A stretch of 32,579 nt of DNA, taken from NCBI GenBank assembly GCA_947174375.1, contig CAMWIS010000003.1, positions 1 through 32,579 on the forward strand, in the 5' to 3' direction. Position 1 is the stretch's first letter. Every line of letters starts with the position of its first letter. This stretch comes from an uncultured Bacteroidales bacterium. GTDB lineage: Bacteria > Bacteroidota > Bacteroidia > Bacteroidales > P3. Positions 10,401 through 19,508 of this stretch are shown here, piece by piece. The position numbers were made by a program, and so were the translations under genes. The notes below the pieces were generated by a model that searched no databases, was not told where the DNA came from, and saw only the letters and a program-made list of their open reading frames with translations.

Positions 10401-13366
10401 ACTACCGTCTGCGTATGGTCGTATGCCGCGTCCGTATTGTTGAAACCATCCAGTTGTGCAAGCTGTCCCGGCGTGGTTATGTCCACTTCGCCCATCAAGT
10501 CACAGCAAGTCATTGACTTGAGGATGGCGGCATAACTCTCGGACATTCCCTTTATAAAGCCTTCGGAATACCGGTTAGCCATATATTCCACATGGAGTAC
10601 GAGTTTCCCCTCCTTGATGAAAACCTGGAAATCGAGAGGCATCCCCGTGGCGTTCCCGCCGAGGGCGATTTCTTCCGCCATACCGCCGAGCAGACTTTCC
10701 TTTGCAAGGTAATCGCCTTGATAGGCAAACAAGATATCGCTGTTTATCCCGCTGGATGCCGCCAACTCCGCAAATGAGTATATATCATTCTGCATCGCCC
10801 CCAATATTTGATCCTGCATCTCTTTCAGATATTGGGTCGTACCGGTATCGGACGTCCACTTGCAATATACCGGCAACGTCTTCACCATCATGTCGATGGT
10901 GCGCTCCTCCTTTGAACCGGTTCGGCCGTTGTATATCGTGGCGAAAAGGGCCTCGTTGGCATTGACGAACGTTCCCAACAGTTTCCCGAAAGCGGCCGTG
11001 TTCAATACGTTGGCCGATATGCCGGTCTTTTCGCAGAACCGGTTCATGGCTTCGACACTCAAATCCAATGGATGATCCCATGAGGCGAACGCCACTTCAT
11101 CCGCATGTCTGTCCCGAACCGGCAGACTGTCGATTTCAAGACCGCCGAAAATCCTTTCATACCATGCTTTTGACTCGTTGTAAACCTCGGTTTTCCTGAC
11201 TTCCGCTTCTTCCAAGGCGACATCAAAACCCGTCCATTCTTCCGATACGATTTCCTCATCTCGATATGCGCCATTGAGGTCTTCAAGGAAGATCAGCATC
11301 GAAGTACCGTCATAGATAATATGATGGAAATCCATAAAAAGATAATGACGCTCCTCTGTTTCGAAAATCCGGATTCTGAAGAGCGGATCTTCCGTTAGCC
11401 TGAACGGTTGAATCAGTTCGGGTACCAGTCTGTCGAACGCTTCTTGTGACAGTTTCTCAATCGTCTGTCTATAAGCATAATCCTGAGGAACCATCATCGG
11501 ATTGCCATCGGCGTCTTCCTTTATCCTAAGTTTGACAAACGGATGCGCCTCGATGACTTTTTCCAGCGCTTTTGCAAGCTTGGCCGGATCAATGGACTTG
11601 TCGAGTTTAAAAAGCTGGGGGATATTGTAAACGGCCTTGCCCTGAGCGGCCATGCATTCGGCGAATATGCCCGATTGCGTACGGCTCAAAGGAACGGGCG
11701 TCTTGGCATCATGTTTCGTTGCGCTTGAAGCATCCTTCCGGAGGGCGGCCGCCAGATTTTTCGGCGTCCTTGCTTTATAGATAAGTTTAGAGGTGAGTTC
11801 CAGACTCTTGCACAATTGTTGCAATTTCATCACCTTGATACTGTCTCCGCCAAGGAGGAAGAAATCATCGTCGATGCCCACCTTTTCCAAATTAAAAACG
11901 CGGGCGAAAGCATCGCACAAGGCCTGCTCCGTGGCATTTCGGGGCGCGACGTAAGACACCTGCCATTCTTCGGCGGAGGGGGCCTCCAAAATCTTCCGGT
12001 TCACTTTCCCGTTGGGCAACAAGGGGAAAGCCTCCATCCTGACGAGATAAAGCGGCACCATATATGACGGGAGCCGCTTTAGTAAATCTTCCCTCAGTTT
12101 TTCCGAAGTCAAATCCGATTCGGAAGACGGGATATAATAGCCACAGATGAACTGGCTGCCGTTGTCAGCATCGAAACCTTTCACGATGGCATCTTTTACA
12201 CCGGCATTCTTTTTCATGGCGGACTCCACTTCGCCCGGCTCGACGCGCTGGCCGTTGATTTTGAGCATCCAATCCTTACGGTTGACGTATTGAATGGCAC
12301 CGTCGGGAAGGACTTTCATGATATCGCCGGTATGTAGCCACCCGTTTTCATACAGCTTGGCCGTTTTATCGGGATCCTTATAATATTCCTTGGCGAAATG
12401 CCCTTTCGCGATTAATTCCCCTTCCTCGCCTTGCGCCACTTCGTTGCCTTCGTTATCGACAATCTTAAACTCAAAACCGGATTCACGGTCGGGATAGCCA
12501 ATCGGCGTGGCGTCATAAGGACGGTCCACCTTAAACGGCGTTATACCGCCCACCATTTCGCTCATACCGAAGATATTGTAGAGCGTGTAACCGTCGCGGC
12601 TCGACTGGCCGGAAACCTTCTCGCTACCTGTATATACCACTTTGAGGGAGTCGGAATGATTACGGAAATTCCGGAGCATGGAAGGGCTGATGAAGGTGTG
12701 GGTAATCCCGTTTTCCGCAACATAATCCGCCATCTTCACAACGTCAAACCGCACCTCGTCGTCATAGAGATGGAGCTGACCGCCTCCCTTCAACACCTTG
12801 AAGTTTATCGTCACCCCCGCGATGAAATAGAGCGGTGCGGTGGCGCCCCATTTCTGCGTCGGATCTACCGGCGCCTTGATGCAATACTCGTTTCCGAAGA
12901 GAAGGCTCTCGAACGTATGGAGGATACCTTTGGGTTCTCCGGTCGAGCCACTGGTGTAAATCAGAAGGGCGTTCCTATCCAAACCACACGCTTCGTCACC
13001 GAGATACCTTCCCTCCGTGGCGGATAATTTCCGGAATAAATCTTCATCCAGCACGACGGAGGCGTCACTATGCCTTCTAATGTATGCAATCCGTTCCGGA
13101 GGATAGGATGTGCCCATAGGAACCGGTGCATGCCCCGCCATCCAAATGGCCATCATCGATGCGATGTATTCCAACGAAACCGGCATAAGGATCGGAATAA
13201 ACGAATTGTCGGGCAAATCCATTTCATCGAGTGAATAGGCCACCCGGCTCACCAAATCATATAACTCGCTATAAGTCGTTTTCCGGCCGTGCTTGTCCAC
13301 TATGGCAATCTCGTCGCCATACTTCCGGCAACTATCCCAAAATGCTTGAAGGAATTGGTTGGTCAT
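4445..13366 (-). CDS. Three-module NRPS with reductive release (A-T-C-A-T-C-A-T-R)
   Basis: A 2973-residue assembly line. A1 ~1-470 (YTSGSTGEPKG 137-147, K454); T1 with LLGGDS (S509); C1 ~556-980 with HHIIYDG 681-687; A2 ~985-1465 (YTSGSTGVPKG 1133-1143, D1179, K1459); T2 with YGLTS (S1516); C2 ~1576-1990 with HHLVFDG 1700-1706; A3 ~2000-2490 (D2197, K2480); T3 with LGGTS (S2534); reductase ~2610-2973 with the NAD(P)-binding TGPTGYLG 2616-2623 and catalytic Y2770/K2774. No thioesterase or epimerase domain is present. Aligned to GrsA-PheA, the specificity residues are IATFYGIGG (A1), DAMFCGAIL (A2) and DMKNMGTVS (A3). A1 lacks the aspartate that binds the alpha-amino group and has FGMSE in place of YGPTE, so it may activate a non-amino acid. 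An acyl-dipeptide aldehyde or alcohol is the inferred product. The gene starts 11 nt after the exporter gene; the frame is intact throughout. Confidence 0.95.
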   Translation of the reverse strand: MTNQFLQAFWDSCRKYGDEIAIVDKHGRKTTYSELYDLVSRVAYSLDEMDLPDNSFIPILMPVSLEYIASMMAIWMAGHAPVPMGTSYPPERIAYIRRHSDASVVLDEDLFRKLSATEGRYLGDEACGLDRNALLIYTSGSTGEPKGILHTFESLLFGNEYCIKAPVDPTQKWGATAPLYFIAGVTINFKVLKGGGQLHLYDDEVRFDVVKMADYVAENGITHTFISPSMLRNFRNHSDSLKVVYTGSEKVSGQSSRDGYTLYNIFGMSEMVGGITPFKVDRPYDATPIGYPDRESGFEFKIVDNEGNEVAQGEEGELIAKGHFAKEYYKDPDKTAKLYENGWLHTGDIMKVLPDGAIQYVNRKDWMLKINGQRVEPGEVESAMKKNAGVKDAIVKGFDADNGSQFICGYYIPSSESDLTSEKLREDLLKRLPSYMVPLYLVRMEAFPLLPNGKVNRKILEAPSAEEWQVSYVAPRNATEQALCDAFARVFNLEKVGIDDDFFLLGGDSIKVMKLQQLCKSLELTSKLIYKARTPKNLAAALRKDASSATKHDAKTPVPLSRTQSGIFAECMAAQGKAVYNIPQLFKLDKSIDPAKLAKALEKVIEAHPFVKLRIKEDADGNPMMVPQDYAYRQTIEKLSQEAFDRLVPELIQPFRLTEDPLFRIRIFETEERHYLFMDFHHIIYDGTSMLIFLEDLNGAYRDEEIVSEEWTGFDVALEEAEVRKTEVYNESKAWYERIFGGLEIDSLPVRDRHADEVAFASWDHPLDLSVEAMNRFCEKTGISANVLNTAAFGKLLGTFVNANEALFATIYNGRTGSKEERTIDMMVKTLPVYCKWTSDTGTTQYLKEMQDQILGAMQNDIYSFAELAASSGINSDILFAYQGDYLAKESLLGGMAEEIALGGNATGMPLDFQVFIKEGKLVLHVEYMANRYSEGFIKGMSESYAAILKSMTCCDLMGEVDITTPGQLAQLDGFNNTDAAYDHTQTVVSLFESAAQAYPDNIAVIYEDRKYTYRQAARITDNVAAEIESRGLGEGDVVSILIPRSEWMVLASVGTSKTGCAYQPLDHTYPKDRLNFMVKDSGAKLLITTEELRGYLDEYNGDVLFISEIEKSERKRAVRHSVKPSSLFTLLYTSGSTGVPKGVKLDHANLVCFIDWYVRYFDLRPGDCVGAYASYGFDANMMDMYPTICRGAAVCIVPEDIRLDMERLNAYLMANKVSHLFMTTQVGRQFASDIEETSLRYLCMGGEKLISFPVPSSYKTYNAYGPTEGTILSSIYQLQKDETDIPIGKILDNIKGYIVNDEGKRVPVGAVGELWIAGPHVAEGYLNRPEKTAEVFIRNPFAGGDYGKAYRTGDMVRYRADGNIDFVGRSDGQVKIRGFRIELSEVETVIREFEGIRNATVVAFDHPSGGKYIAAYVVSDNPVDINALNDFIRDRKPPYMVPAVTMQIERIPLNQNQKVNKRALPEPEFKVETDEAETHRPLNILEKEICSIAEKTLGTDGLGIASPFTHYGLTSILSIKFASQLYKRFGVEIPSKHLLNGGSVETVENLILGQLLSGAKAGDTGAKAEGKDVKSSPLSFPQTGVYFECMKRPADVTYNIPAMFRFSKAIASEKLAGAVKDVVSAHPTLASCFKNTEAGVMQVLMDGHVPEVKVSQMTQEQLDTYKNSFVKPFRLSNGPLYRMEVVETPDDICLLADFHHLVFDGTSLDIFLRQLQQVLAGEKLSPESYTYFQYVADEKEFEKSETYEANGQYYARLLADLENVSEIPNDLKGKETDGKLRTAASHFNADRVDEFARKLGVTQAAVMLASTFYTVSRYVNDANVYLSTISSGRSDVRTGETFGMFVNTLPLAVKVEDESIEAFIKRSAGIFNGVLDHEKYPFARISADYGYRPEIVYEYQLGVIGGNGFPQLKGMESLEQDMAKFKVSVHIELADGKPAVVVYYNDALYSRSLMEGFARSIVIVTDKMLSNASGKINAVNLIDEAREKELEKFRTVEVAAPKFHYFQEAVEYFARKTPDRKALIACDGEYTYREFDATANRIANNLIGLGVRPRSKVALLLPRTAKVILSMYGVMKAGSAYIPCDPEYPVERIQHILNDSGAAYVITTKDRLKDFANAIDVETLLEGNPERPALEITPNDLAYLIYTSGSTGKPKGVMLRHESIANYLLDHPANTHIHALATTANTLLSITTISFDMSLKEIGAALNNGLTLVFADEEQTTNPITLSRLFKETKADAFNTTPSRMLQFMELPAFAEAIGQCKVIMCGGEKYADGLLDKLRAAAPEARIFNTYGPTEITVSSNCKDMTQTNRVSVGKPLLNVTEFVVDRDGNELPARIVGELYIGGLGVASGYNNLPEMTAERFIDYKGMHVYKSGDYARWTEDGDVEILGRTDNQIKLRGLRIELGEVEAALAAVEGIGNVVVKIVGIKGEDHLAAYFTANRKIDISELKAELGKNLTKYMVPTAYLQLDKFPLTPNGKTDVKALPAPEVALSGEYEAPANETERNIAGIFGKILKLDKVGANDSFYELGGTSLVTTRVIIETDKLGYRVAYGDVFANPTPRKLANFILGISDDAVEKDEVTDYDYSAINALLKQNTLEAFRLGEPLGLGKVLLTGPTGYLGIHILKQLIDSDAAQIYCLIRAKDAKSAEERLKTLLFYYFENTFDGLFGNRLQVIPGDVTSEIDTAVKVDTLINCAAIVKHFAEGTEIEDVNVGGAEHCIEYCLATGARMIQVSTASTRGLSVNGIPARDMIFNEESLYMGQYLGNKYIHSKFLAERAVLEAVASKGLVAKIMRVGNLAPRSTDGEFQVNFQTNSFMGRLKVYNMLGCCPYESRDLTVEFSPINEVAKAIVLLSCTPKECVVFHPYNNHNILFGDVLRELKYIGEGVEFVELGNFSKALDEAKEDPAKAKQLSSLLAYQNMAKGRKSSDVLRQNVYTMQVLYRLGFSWSVTSWDYIDRFLTAIEGLGFFDA

Positions 13367-13377
13367 ATTGCGTAGAA

Positions 13378-15147
13378 TTAATTATTTCTTGAAAAACTGA
13401 GCATCACCATATTTTGGTCATACATGTATTTATAGTTGACATGGTCGTATAGGGCGTTGACCATCTTCAAACCTATCTTCCCGTTTGGATTGTCGGAGAC
13501 TATTTTTCTGTCCCCGCCGGTCATCACGGGATTGAACGGACGCCCGTCATCCTTGAGCAAGACCTGCACGTCCCGTTCCGTCACGCTTATATGCAGGTCG
13601 AAATAATGCTTCTCGCGCCTCTTTTCAACCGCATATTTTACGATATTCCGCATCAGTTCCTCACAATCAAGCCTGACCCTGTATGCGGTCATGGCGTCAA
13701 TCCCCAGCCTCCCGAGAAAGTCCTTGATTTCCTTATCCGCGTCCGTCACGCTTTCGGGGGTCATTTTTACGGATAAGACAAGTACATCATCGTTTTCCTC
13801 CCGGGGAATGAGGGTGATGAACCTATATCCTTCCTCCCGGCTTTGGATGACACCGGTATAAAGAACCAGGCCCGACAACAGGGCGACCGAGGAAGCCGCA
13901 AATCCCCACCACATCACATCCGCGCTTATGAATGTGAACCCCCAGACAAATCCGACCATAAGCAGCAATTGCGCGATGCTTAAAAAGAGACTCAGCCGCG
14001 TCCTGCCTAAAATCTGATATGTGGATCTCAATATGGCGACAACGGCATAAGGGATAAGCATAAGAGAAAAAGCCCTCAACGCATATGGCAGCATACGTAC
14101 GGGATTGTCCGGTCTGTTGCCGAATAATTCTCCGAAAAACCGGGGACATATCAATATCACCAACGTTATCGCCGCCAACGCGCCCACTGTATATAATAAA
14201 CTTTTCCTATTTAGGATGGCAAGTCCCTCCATATCCCTTTCCCCTGCCAAAACCCCGCCAATGGAAAAGATGCTGGAGCCGATGCCGGTCAAAACCATCT
14301 GCATGATCATGAAAAGTTGCAGGCATACCGCCCAGCAGTATATACCATCGGCACCTTGCGCGGAGAGCACAATATAATTGATTAACAATATACTGCCACC
14401 AAGCAGCAATGTATTGATGCTCATGGGGAGGCCCTGGGCCACACTTTGCCGCACATAAAGCATCATCTTGCCCCAATCCGCATGCCACTTCAAGGAATTA
14501 TGAGGTTTCCTGAAATGTCTGAGACAGATGGTGATGGCTAGAATATAATTCAATCCCGTAGCCCATGCCGAACCGGCGATCCCCATCCCGAGCCACTTGA
14601 TAAAAACGATGTCAAGAATAAGGTTGAGGCAACTTCCCGCTATCACCGCCCCCATCACTATTCTTGGATTTCCATCGGTCTTGACGAAATTTTCAATCAC
14701 GCCCCCCAACATCATGAAAGGCACGGATACGCACATCACTTTCAGATAGCTGAGCGCCAAAAGATAGATTTGTTCATTGCCGCCGGTAACCGCCCCTGCG
14801 ATTTCCGAGCTGAATATAAAGGTAACTATCGCCAAAGCCACCCCGCTTCCGACGGAACCGAGAACCGCAGCGGTAAAAACGCCATTGGCGGTATCGTCAT
14901 CCCTTCTCCCGATGGCCTTGGCCGCCACTATACTCGCGCCTATCCCGAATAAAATCATCAGGCAACTGAACACCGTCAATACCGGCGTCATCAGGTTGAT
15001 GGCGGAAATGGCATCCGGTCCAATAAGATGGCTTACCACGATGGCATCGGTGGTTGTGGCAAGCTGAGCGGAAACGGCCGCCAATATGGAGCCCCACATA
15101 AAATGCTTCAAAGCCTGAGTCACCAGATATGGATTGCGATTTTCCAT
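13378..15147 (-). CDS. MATE-family exporter fused to RsbW-like ATPase/kinase domain
   Basis: Residues 1 to about 437 form a MATE multidrug/metabolite exporter with about 12 hydrophobic segments; MATE proteins use a sodium or proton gradient to expel substrates. MATE transporters usually end near residue 450, but this one runs to 589. The extra 452-589 region is a HATPase_c_2 domain like the anti-sigma kinases RsbW/SpoIIAB: N-box RLDCEELMRNIVKYA at 493-507 with E497 and N501, G1 box DDGRPFNP at 533-540, and G2 box GKIGLKMV at 556-563. All catalytic and ATP-binding positions I can check are present. It is the first gene of the island and lies 11 nt ahead of the NRPS, so it probably exports the product while its cytoplasmic domain binds or phosphorylates the STAS protein. 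The export role is inferred; the fusion is read directly. Confidence 0.9.
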   Translation of the reverse strand: MENRNPYLVTQALKHFMWGSILAAVSAQLATTTDAIVVSHLIGPDAISAINLMTPVLTVFSCLMILFGIGASIVAAKAIGRRDDDTANGVFTAAVLGSVGSGVALAIVTFIFSSEIAGAVTGGNEQIYLLALSYLKVMCVSVPFMMLGGVIENFVKTDGNPRIVMGAVIAGSCLNLILDIVFIKWLGMGIAGSAWATGLNYILAITICLRHFRKPHNSLKWHADWGKMMLYVRQSVAQGLPMSINTLLLGGSILLINYIVLSAQGADGIYCWAVCLQLFMIMQMVLTGIGSSIFSIGGVLAGERDMEGLAILNRKSLLYTVGALAAITLVILICPRFFGELFGNRPDNPVRMLPYALRAFSLMLIPYAVVAILRSTYQILGRTRLSLFLSIAQLLLMVGFVWGFTFISADVMWWGFAASSVALLSGLVLYTGVIQSREEGYRFITLIPREENDDVLVLSVKMTPESVTDADKEIKDFLGRLGIDAMTAYRVRLDCEELMRNIVKYAVEKRREKHYFDLHISVTERDVQVLLKDDGRPFNPVMTGGDRKIVSDNPNGKIGLKMVNALYDHVNYKYMYDQNMVMLSFSRNN

Positions 15148-15152
15148 GATGC

Positions 15153-15177
15153 GTTATGCCGTCATATCCACAGATTG

Positions 15178-15181
<4 letters not shown>
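15153..15181 (-). promoter_or_regulatory. Weak candidate promoter before the exporter gene
   Basis: On the minus strand there is TTGACA (15181-15176), then 17 nt, then CATAAC (15158-15153), ending 5 nt before the ATG of the MATE fusion gene. This resembles a proteobacterial sigma-70 site, not the Bacteroidota TTTG/TAnnTTTG type, and no TAnnTTTG was found between the two genes. It could be chance, or a leftover of a foreign island. If it does not function, the island is read from upstream. Confidence 0.15.
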
Positions 15182-17023
<1,842 letters not shown>

Positions 17024-17048
17024 TTAAGTGTTTCTAATTTAAGGTTTT

Positions 17049-18869
17049 CTATTCTTCTATCTTGAAGGCCTGATAGGCCCGGCCACCACCCGCGAAGCCC
17101 GCGTTCTTGTAGAACTCCACGAACGTGAGACGCAACGGGTGTACGACCGATCCCAACGCGCAGAGCGCGATGTTGAGCCCATGGCCGAACAACAAGATCA
17201 AAATCATAATCAACTGCTTGAGCACCGGGATGGAACCGCTCATCTGCAAGGCCAAATCGTTGAACACGCCGCCGAGGATACCGCCCGTAAGCCCCAACGC
17301 GAACAGACGGATATAGGACAGCAAATCGCCGACCAAGCCCGTGGCCGTATTGTAACTCGCCCACAGCCCCGAACCGAAGTTCATCCAAATCGGCTTGCCG
17401 GGACTGTTGTAGAAGAACGCGCCGCACGCGCCGATACCCACGAGGGCATAGCAGGCGTAACGCACGGCGACCGGCAGCGTCATGGCCGTCATCTGTTCGG
17501 CCAACAGCGGAATCGCGAACACGAGGATGAGCCACCAGCCCAACGCGCCCACGGCATATTTAAAGCCTTTCTGACGCGCGATGTTGAGCACGTGGACGAA
17601 CATCCCGAACAGAATCTGTATGCCGCCCAACGCGAGCGAGAGCATCATGAGCTGGTCCTGACCGAGGATATAGGCGTGGAACCGTTGCAGGGACGGCACA
17701 TTGACGAGCGACACGCCGAAGAACGTGCCCGACAGCATACCGAACACGACGGCCGCCGCGCCCAAATAGCAGACGAGCGACAGTATCGGCCTGAAGTCCG
17801 GCTTCACCTTGGCGCGGAGCAGGAAGCCCGCCAGGACGAACAGCAGGCCGTAGCCGGCGTCGCCCATACAGAAGCCGAAGAACATCATGAAGAAAGGCGC
17901 GAACAAGGGCGTCAAATCCAATTCCCGATAGCCGGGCAACGAGAACAGTTTGGTAATCGGCTCGAAAAGACGCGCATAGGCGTTGTTTTTCAACAGCACC
18001 GGCACGTCCGCCTGCGCTTCCTCGGGCAAGGTCTTGGCGGCCTGTTGGCGGAAGAACACGCCCTCGCCCTCTAAGAAAGCCTCGAACTCGGCCTGGTCTT
18101 TGGCCGGCAGGTAACCGGCCACGATGCGCAGACTCCCATCGGCCTCGGCGGGCATATCGGTGCGCGCCACCCTATAGGCCAAGCGGTTCCAACAGTGCTT
18201 GCGCGCCTGTCCGAAGTCGGCCATGCGGTCGGCCGCGTAGGCCACGCGGGCCTCGTCTTCGGCCTTTTGCTGCCGCGCCGCCTGCAACTGCACCGCCCAC
18301 TGCGCCGGCGGCTGGGTCGGCGCGGCCTCTTCCTGCACGCGCCAGTCGGCGGGCAACGTATCCCAATAGACAAAATAGACGCGGCCGCCGGTTTTAGCCA
18401 CCAAGGCCACCGGATAGGCTTCGGGGGCTTCGTCCAACGTCCACATTTTGGCCGGCATACTGCCGAAACGCAACGTCAGCCCGGCCTGCGCCAAGCCTTC
18501 CAACACCGCCGGGTCGTACACGCCCCATACCGCCTCTTTGTCGGCGGCCTGCCGCAAGACCGCTTCCTGGTCCGCCGACTTGCGCGCGCGTTCCAAAGCG
18601 TCTTCGGTCCATTCGATACGGGCGGTCTCGTCCGCCGGGAAATCCGCCGCGGCGGCCCGCACGTCCGGATGCAGACGCCGCCAGTCGTTGAGCGCGCGCT
18701 CCAAACGCTCCGCCCGAACGCCCAAACGGTAGTCCTCTTCCTGCGTGCCCTTTACGGCCAAGTCTCCCAACGACAGGTCGAGCAACCCTTTGGCCTGCAA
18801 GGCTTTCAAGAACGGTTCGAATTCCTGATGGAACAACAGGATTTCGTATTTCAGCATCGGTTCTATCAT
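17049..18869 (-). CDS. ntpI: V-type ATPase subunit I (a-subunit, stator and ion channel)
   Basis: A 606-residue subunit that forms the two ion half-channels beside the K ring and a peripheral stalk arm. The N-terminal part (about 1-310) is soluble and rich in helices. The C-terminal part has about seven or eight membrane helices, beginning with TPLFAPFFMMFFGFCMGDAGYG (divided here: TPLFAPFFMMFF at 320-331 and GFCMGDAGYG at 332-341). The essential arginine is probably R521 in LLSYIRLFALGL, and HPLRLTFVEFYKN at 577-589 is the usual conserved end. The start ATG overlaps the stop of subunit D in an ATGA arrangement, which suggests coupled translation. Length is somewhat below the 650 or so of archaeal homologues, as is usual for this bacterial subgroup. 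Confidence 0.93.
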   Translation of the reverse strand: MIEPMLKYEILLFHQEFEPFLKALQAKGLLDLSLGDLAVKGTQEEDYRLGVRAERLERALNDWRRLHPDVRAAAADFPADETARIEWTEDALERARKSADQEAVLRQAADKEAVWGVYDPAVLEGLAQAGLTLRFGSMPAKMWTLDEAPEAYPVALVAKTGGRVYFVYWDTLPADWRVQEEAAPTQPPAQWAVQLQAARQQKAEDEARVAYAADRMADFGQARKHCWNRLAYRVARTDMPAEADGSLRIVAGYLPAKDQAEFEAFLEGEGVFFRQQAAKTLPEEAQADVPVLLKNNAYARLFEPITKLFSLPGYRELDLTPLFAPFFMMFFGFCMGDAGYGLLFVLAGFLLRAKVKPDFRPILSLVCYLGAAAVVFGMLSGTFFGVSLVNVPSLQRFHAYILGQDQLMMLSLALGGIQILFGMFVHVLNIARQKGFKYAVGALGWWLILVFAIPLLAEQMTAMTLPVAVRYACYALVGIGACGAFFYNSPGKPIWMNFGSGLWASYNTATGLVGDLLSYIRLFALGLTGGILGGVFNDLALQMSGSIPVLKQLIMILILLFGHGLNIALCALGSVVHPLRLTFVEFYKNAGFAGGGRAYQAFKIEE

Positions 18870-19468
18870 AACGCCTCCTCCTGTTGCATATGACGGCTCT
18901 TGACGATTTTCTGCGAGGACTTCGACAGGTTCTCCTCGTCTTCGATAAAGCGTTTTATCTTTTGTATCGCCTCTTTATAGCCGGGAATCTGCACCTTTTC
19001 GTACAGATTCACTTTTTGGGTCGTTTTCTTGCGCGCCTTTTCAAGATACTGCATCTTGTAGCGGTACACCTCGCTCTGCAGGCCCACGGACGCCAATTCC
19101 TTGAGCGTCTCTATGCCCTGCGCCGTCCAGGCCGGTTCGGCAAACGAAAGGAACGGCTTTTCCTTGTAGCGGATTTCCTTCAGCTCCGGCACCTTGACGC
19201 CGGCCACCTTGCCCATCCTGAGATCGATGGCCTCCACCTCCACGCTGCGGGGATCCAGTTCCGGGAACAGCGCGGAAAGCCCTTCCATGCGCTGCATCGC
19301 CTCCTCCAACGCCTTATCCAGACGTTCGGCCTCGGCCTTGGCCTTCTTGACCTCCACCCGCAACGCGGACTCCTTGCTCTTGATGGTCGGCAAGGCCCGT
19401 TCCCGCATTTTCAGCCCCTTGCCCAACTCGTTGAGCGAAGTCTTGTTATATTGAAATTTAATCGGCAT
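18866..19468 (-). CDS. ntpD: V-type ATPase subunit D (central stalk)
   Basis: A 200-residue, mostly helical protein, the usual length for the central rotor stalk that carries torque from the A/B head to the K ring. The N-terminus with QYNKTSLNELGKGLKMRERALP (in two parts: QYNKTSLNEL at about 5-14, GKGLKMRERALP at about 15-27) followed by a long Lys/Glu-rich coiled coil matches the family, as does the C-terminal coiled coil with the ARKKTTQKVNLYE segment. It lies 40 nt after subunit B and overlaps subunit I by 4 nt. Subunit F, its usual partner at the stalk base, is not in the window. Confidence 0.93.
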   Translation of the reverse strand: MPIKFQYNKTSLNELGKGLKMRERALPTIKSKESALRVEVKKAKAEAERLDKALEEAMQRMEGLSALFPELDPRSVEVEAIDLRMGKVAGVKVPELKEIRYKEKPFLSFAEPAWTAQGIETLKELASVGLQSEVYRYKMQYLEKARKKTTQKVNLYEKVQIPGYKEAIQKIKRFIEDEENLSKSSQKIVKSRHMQQEEAL

Positions 19469-19508
19469 CGGTTTTCACACTTAATTTTCAAAACCCGTCG
19501 GTACGGCC

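Larger units (their letters stand above)
1..15147 (-). other. NRPS plus partner-switching gene cluster, likely a horizontally acquired island
   Basis: Six genes in one direction with gaps of 31 nt or less or overlaps: exporter-kinase fusion, NRPS, PaaK-like enzyme, sensor phosphatase, STAS protein and phosphopantetheinyl transferase. Seven 60-base lines counted by hand inside it averaged about 49% GC (range 43-55%), against about 65% (range 53-77%) for seven lines taken downstream. The change falls between 15121-15180 (26 of 60) and 15841-15900 (40 of 60). The left border is outside the window, and no integrase, IS or direct repeats were seen at the right border. Confidence 0.75.

Noticed and set aside
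9001-13366. Possible frameshift or split of the NRPS into two genes
   Set aside because: A single open frame of 2973 residues runs through all nine domains, with every core motif in order.
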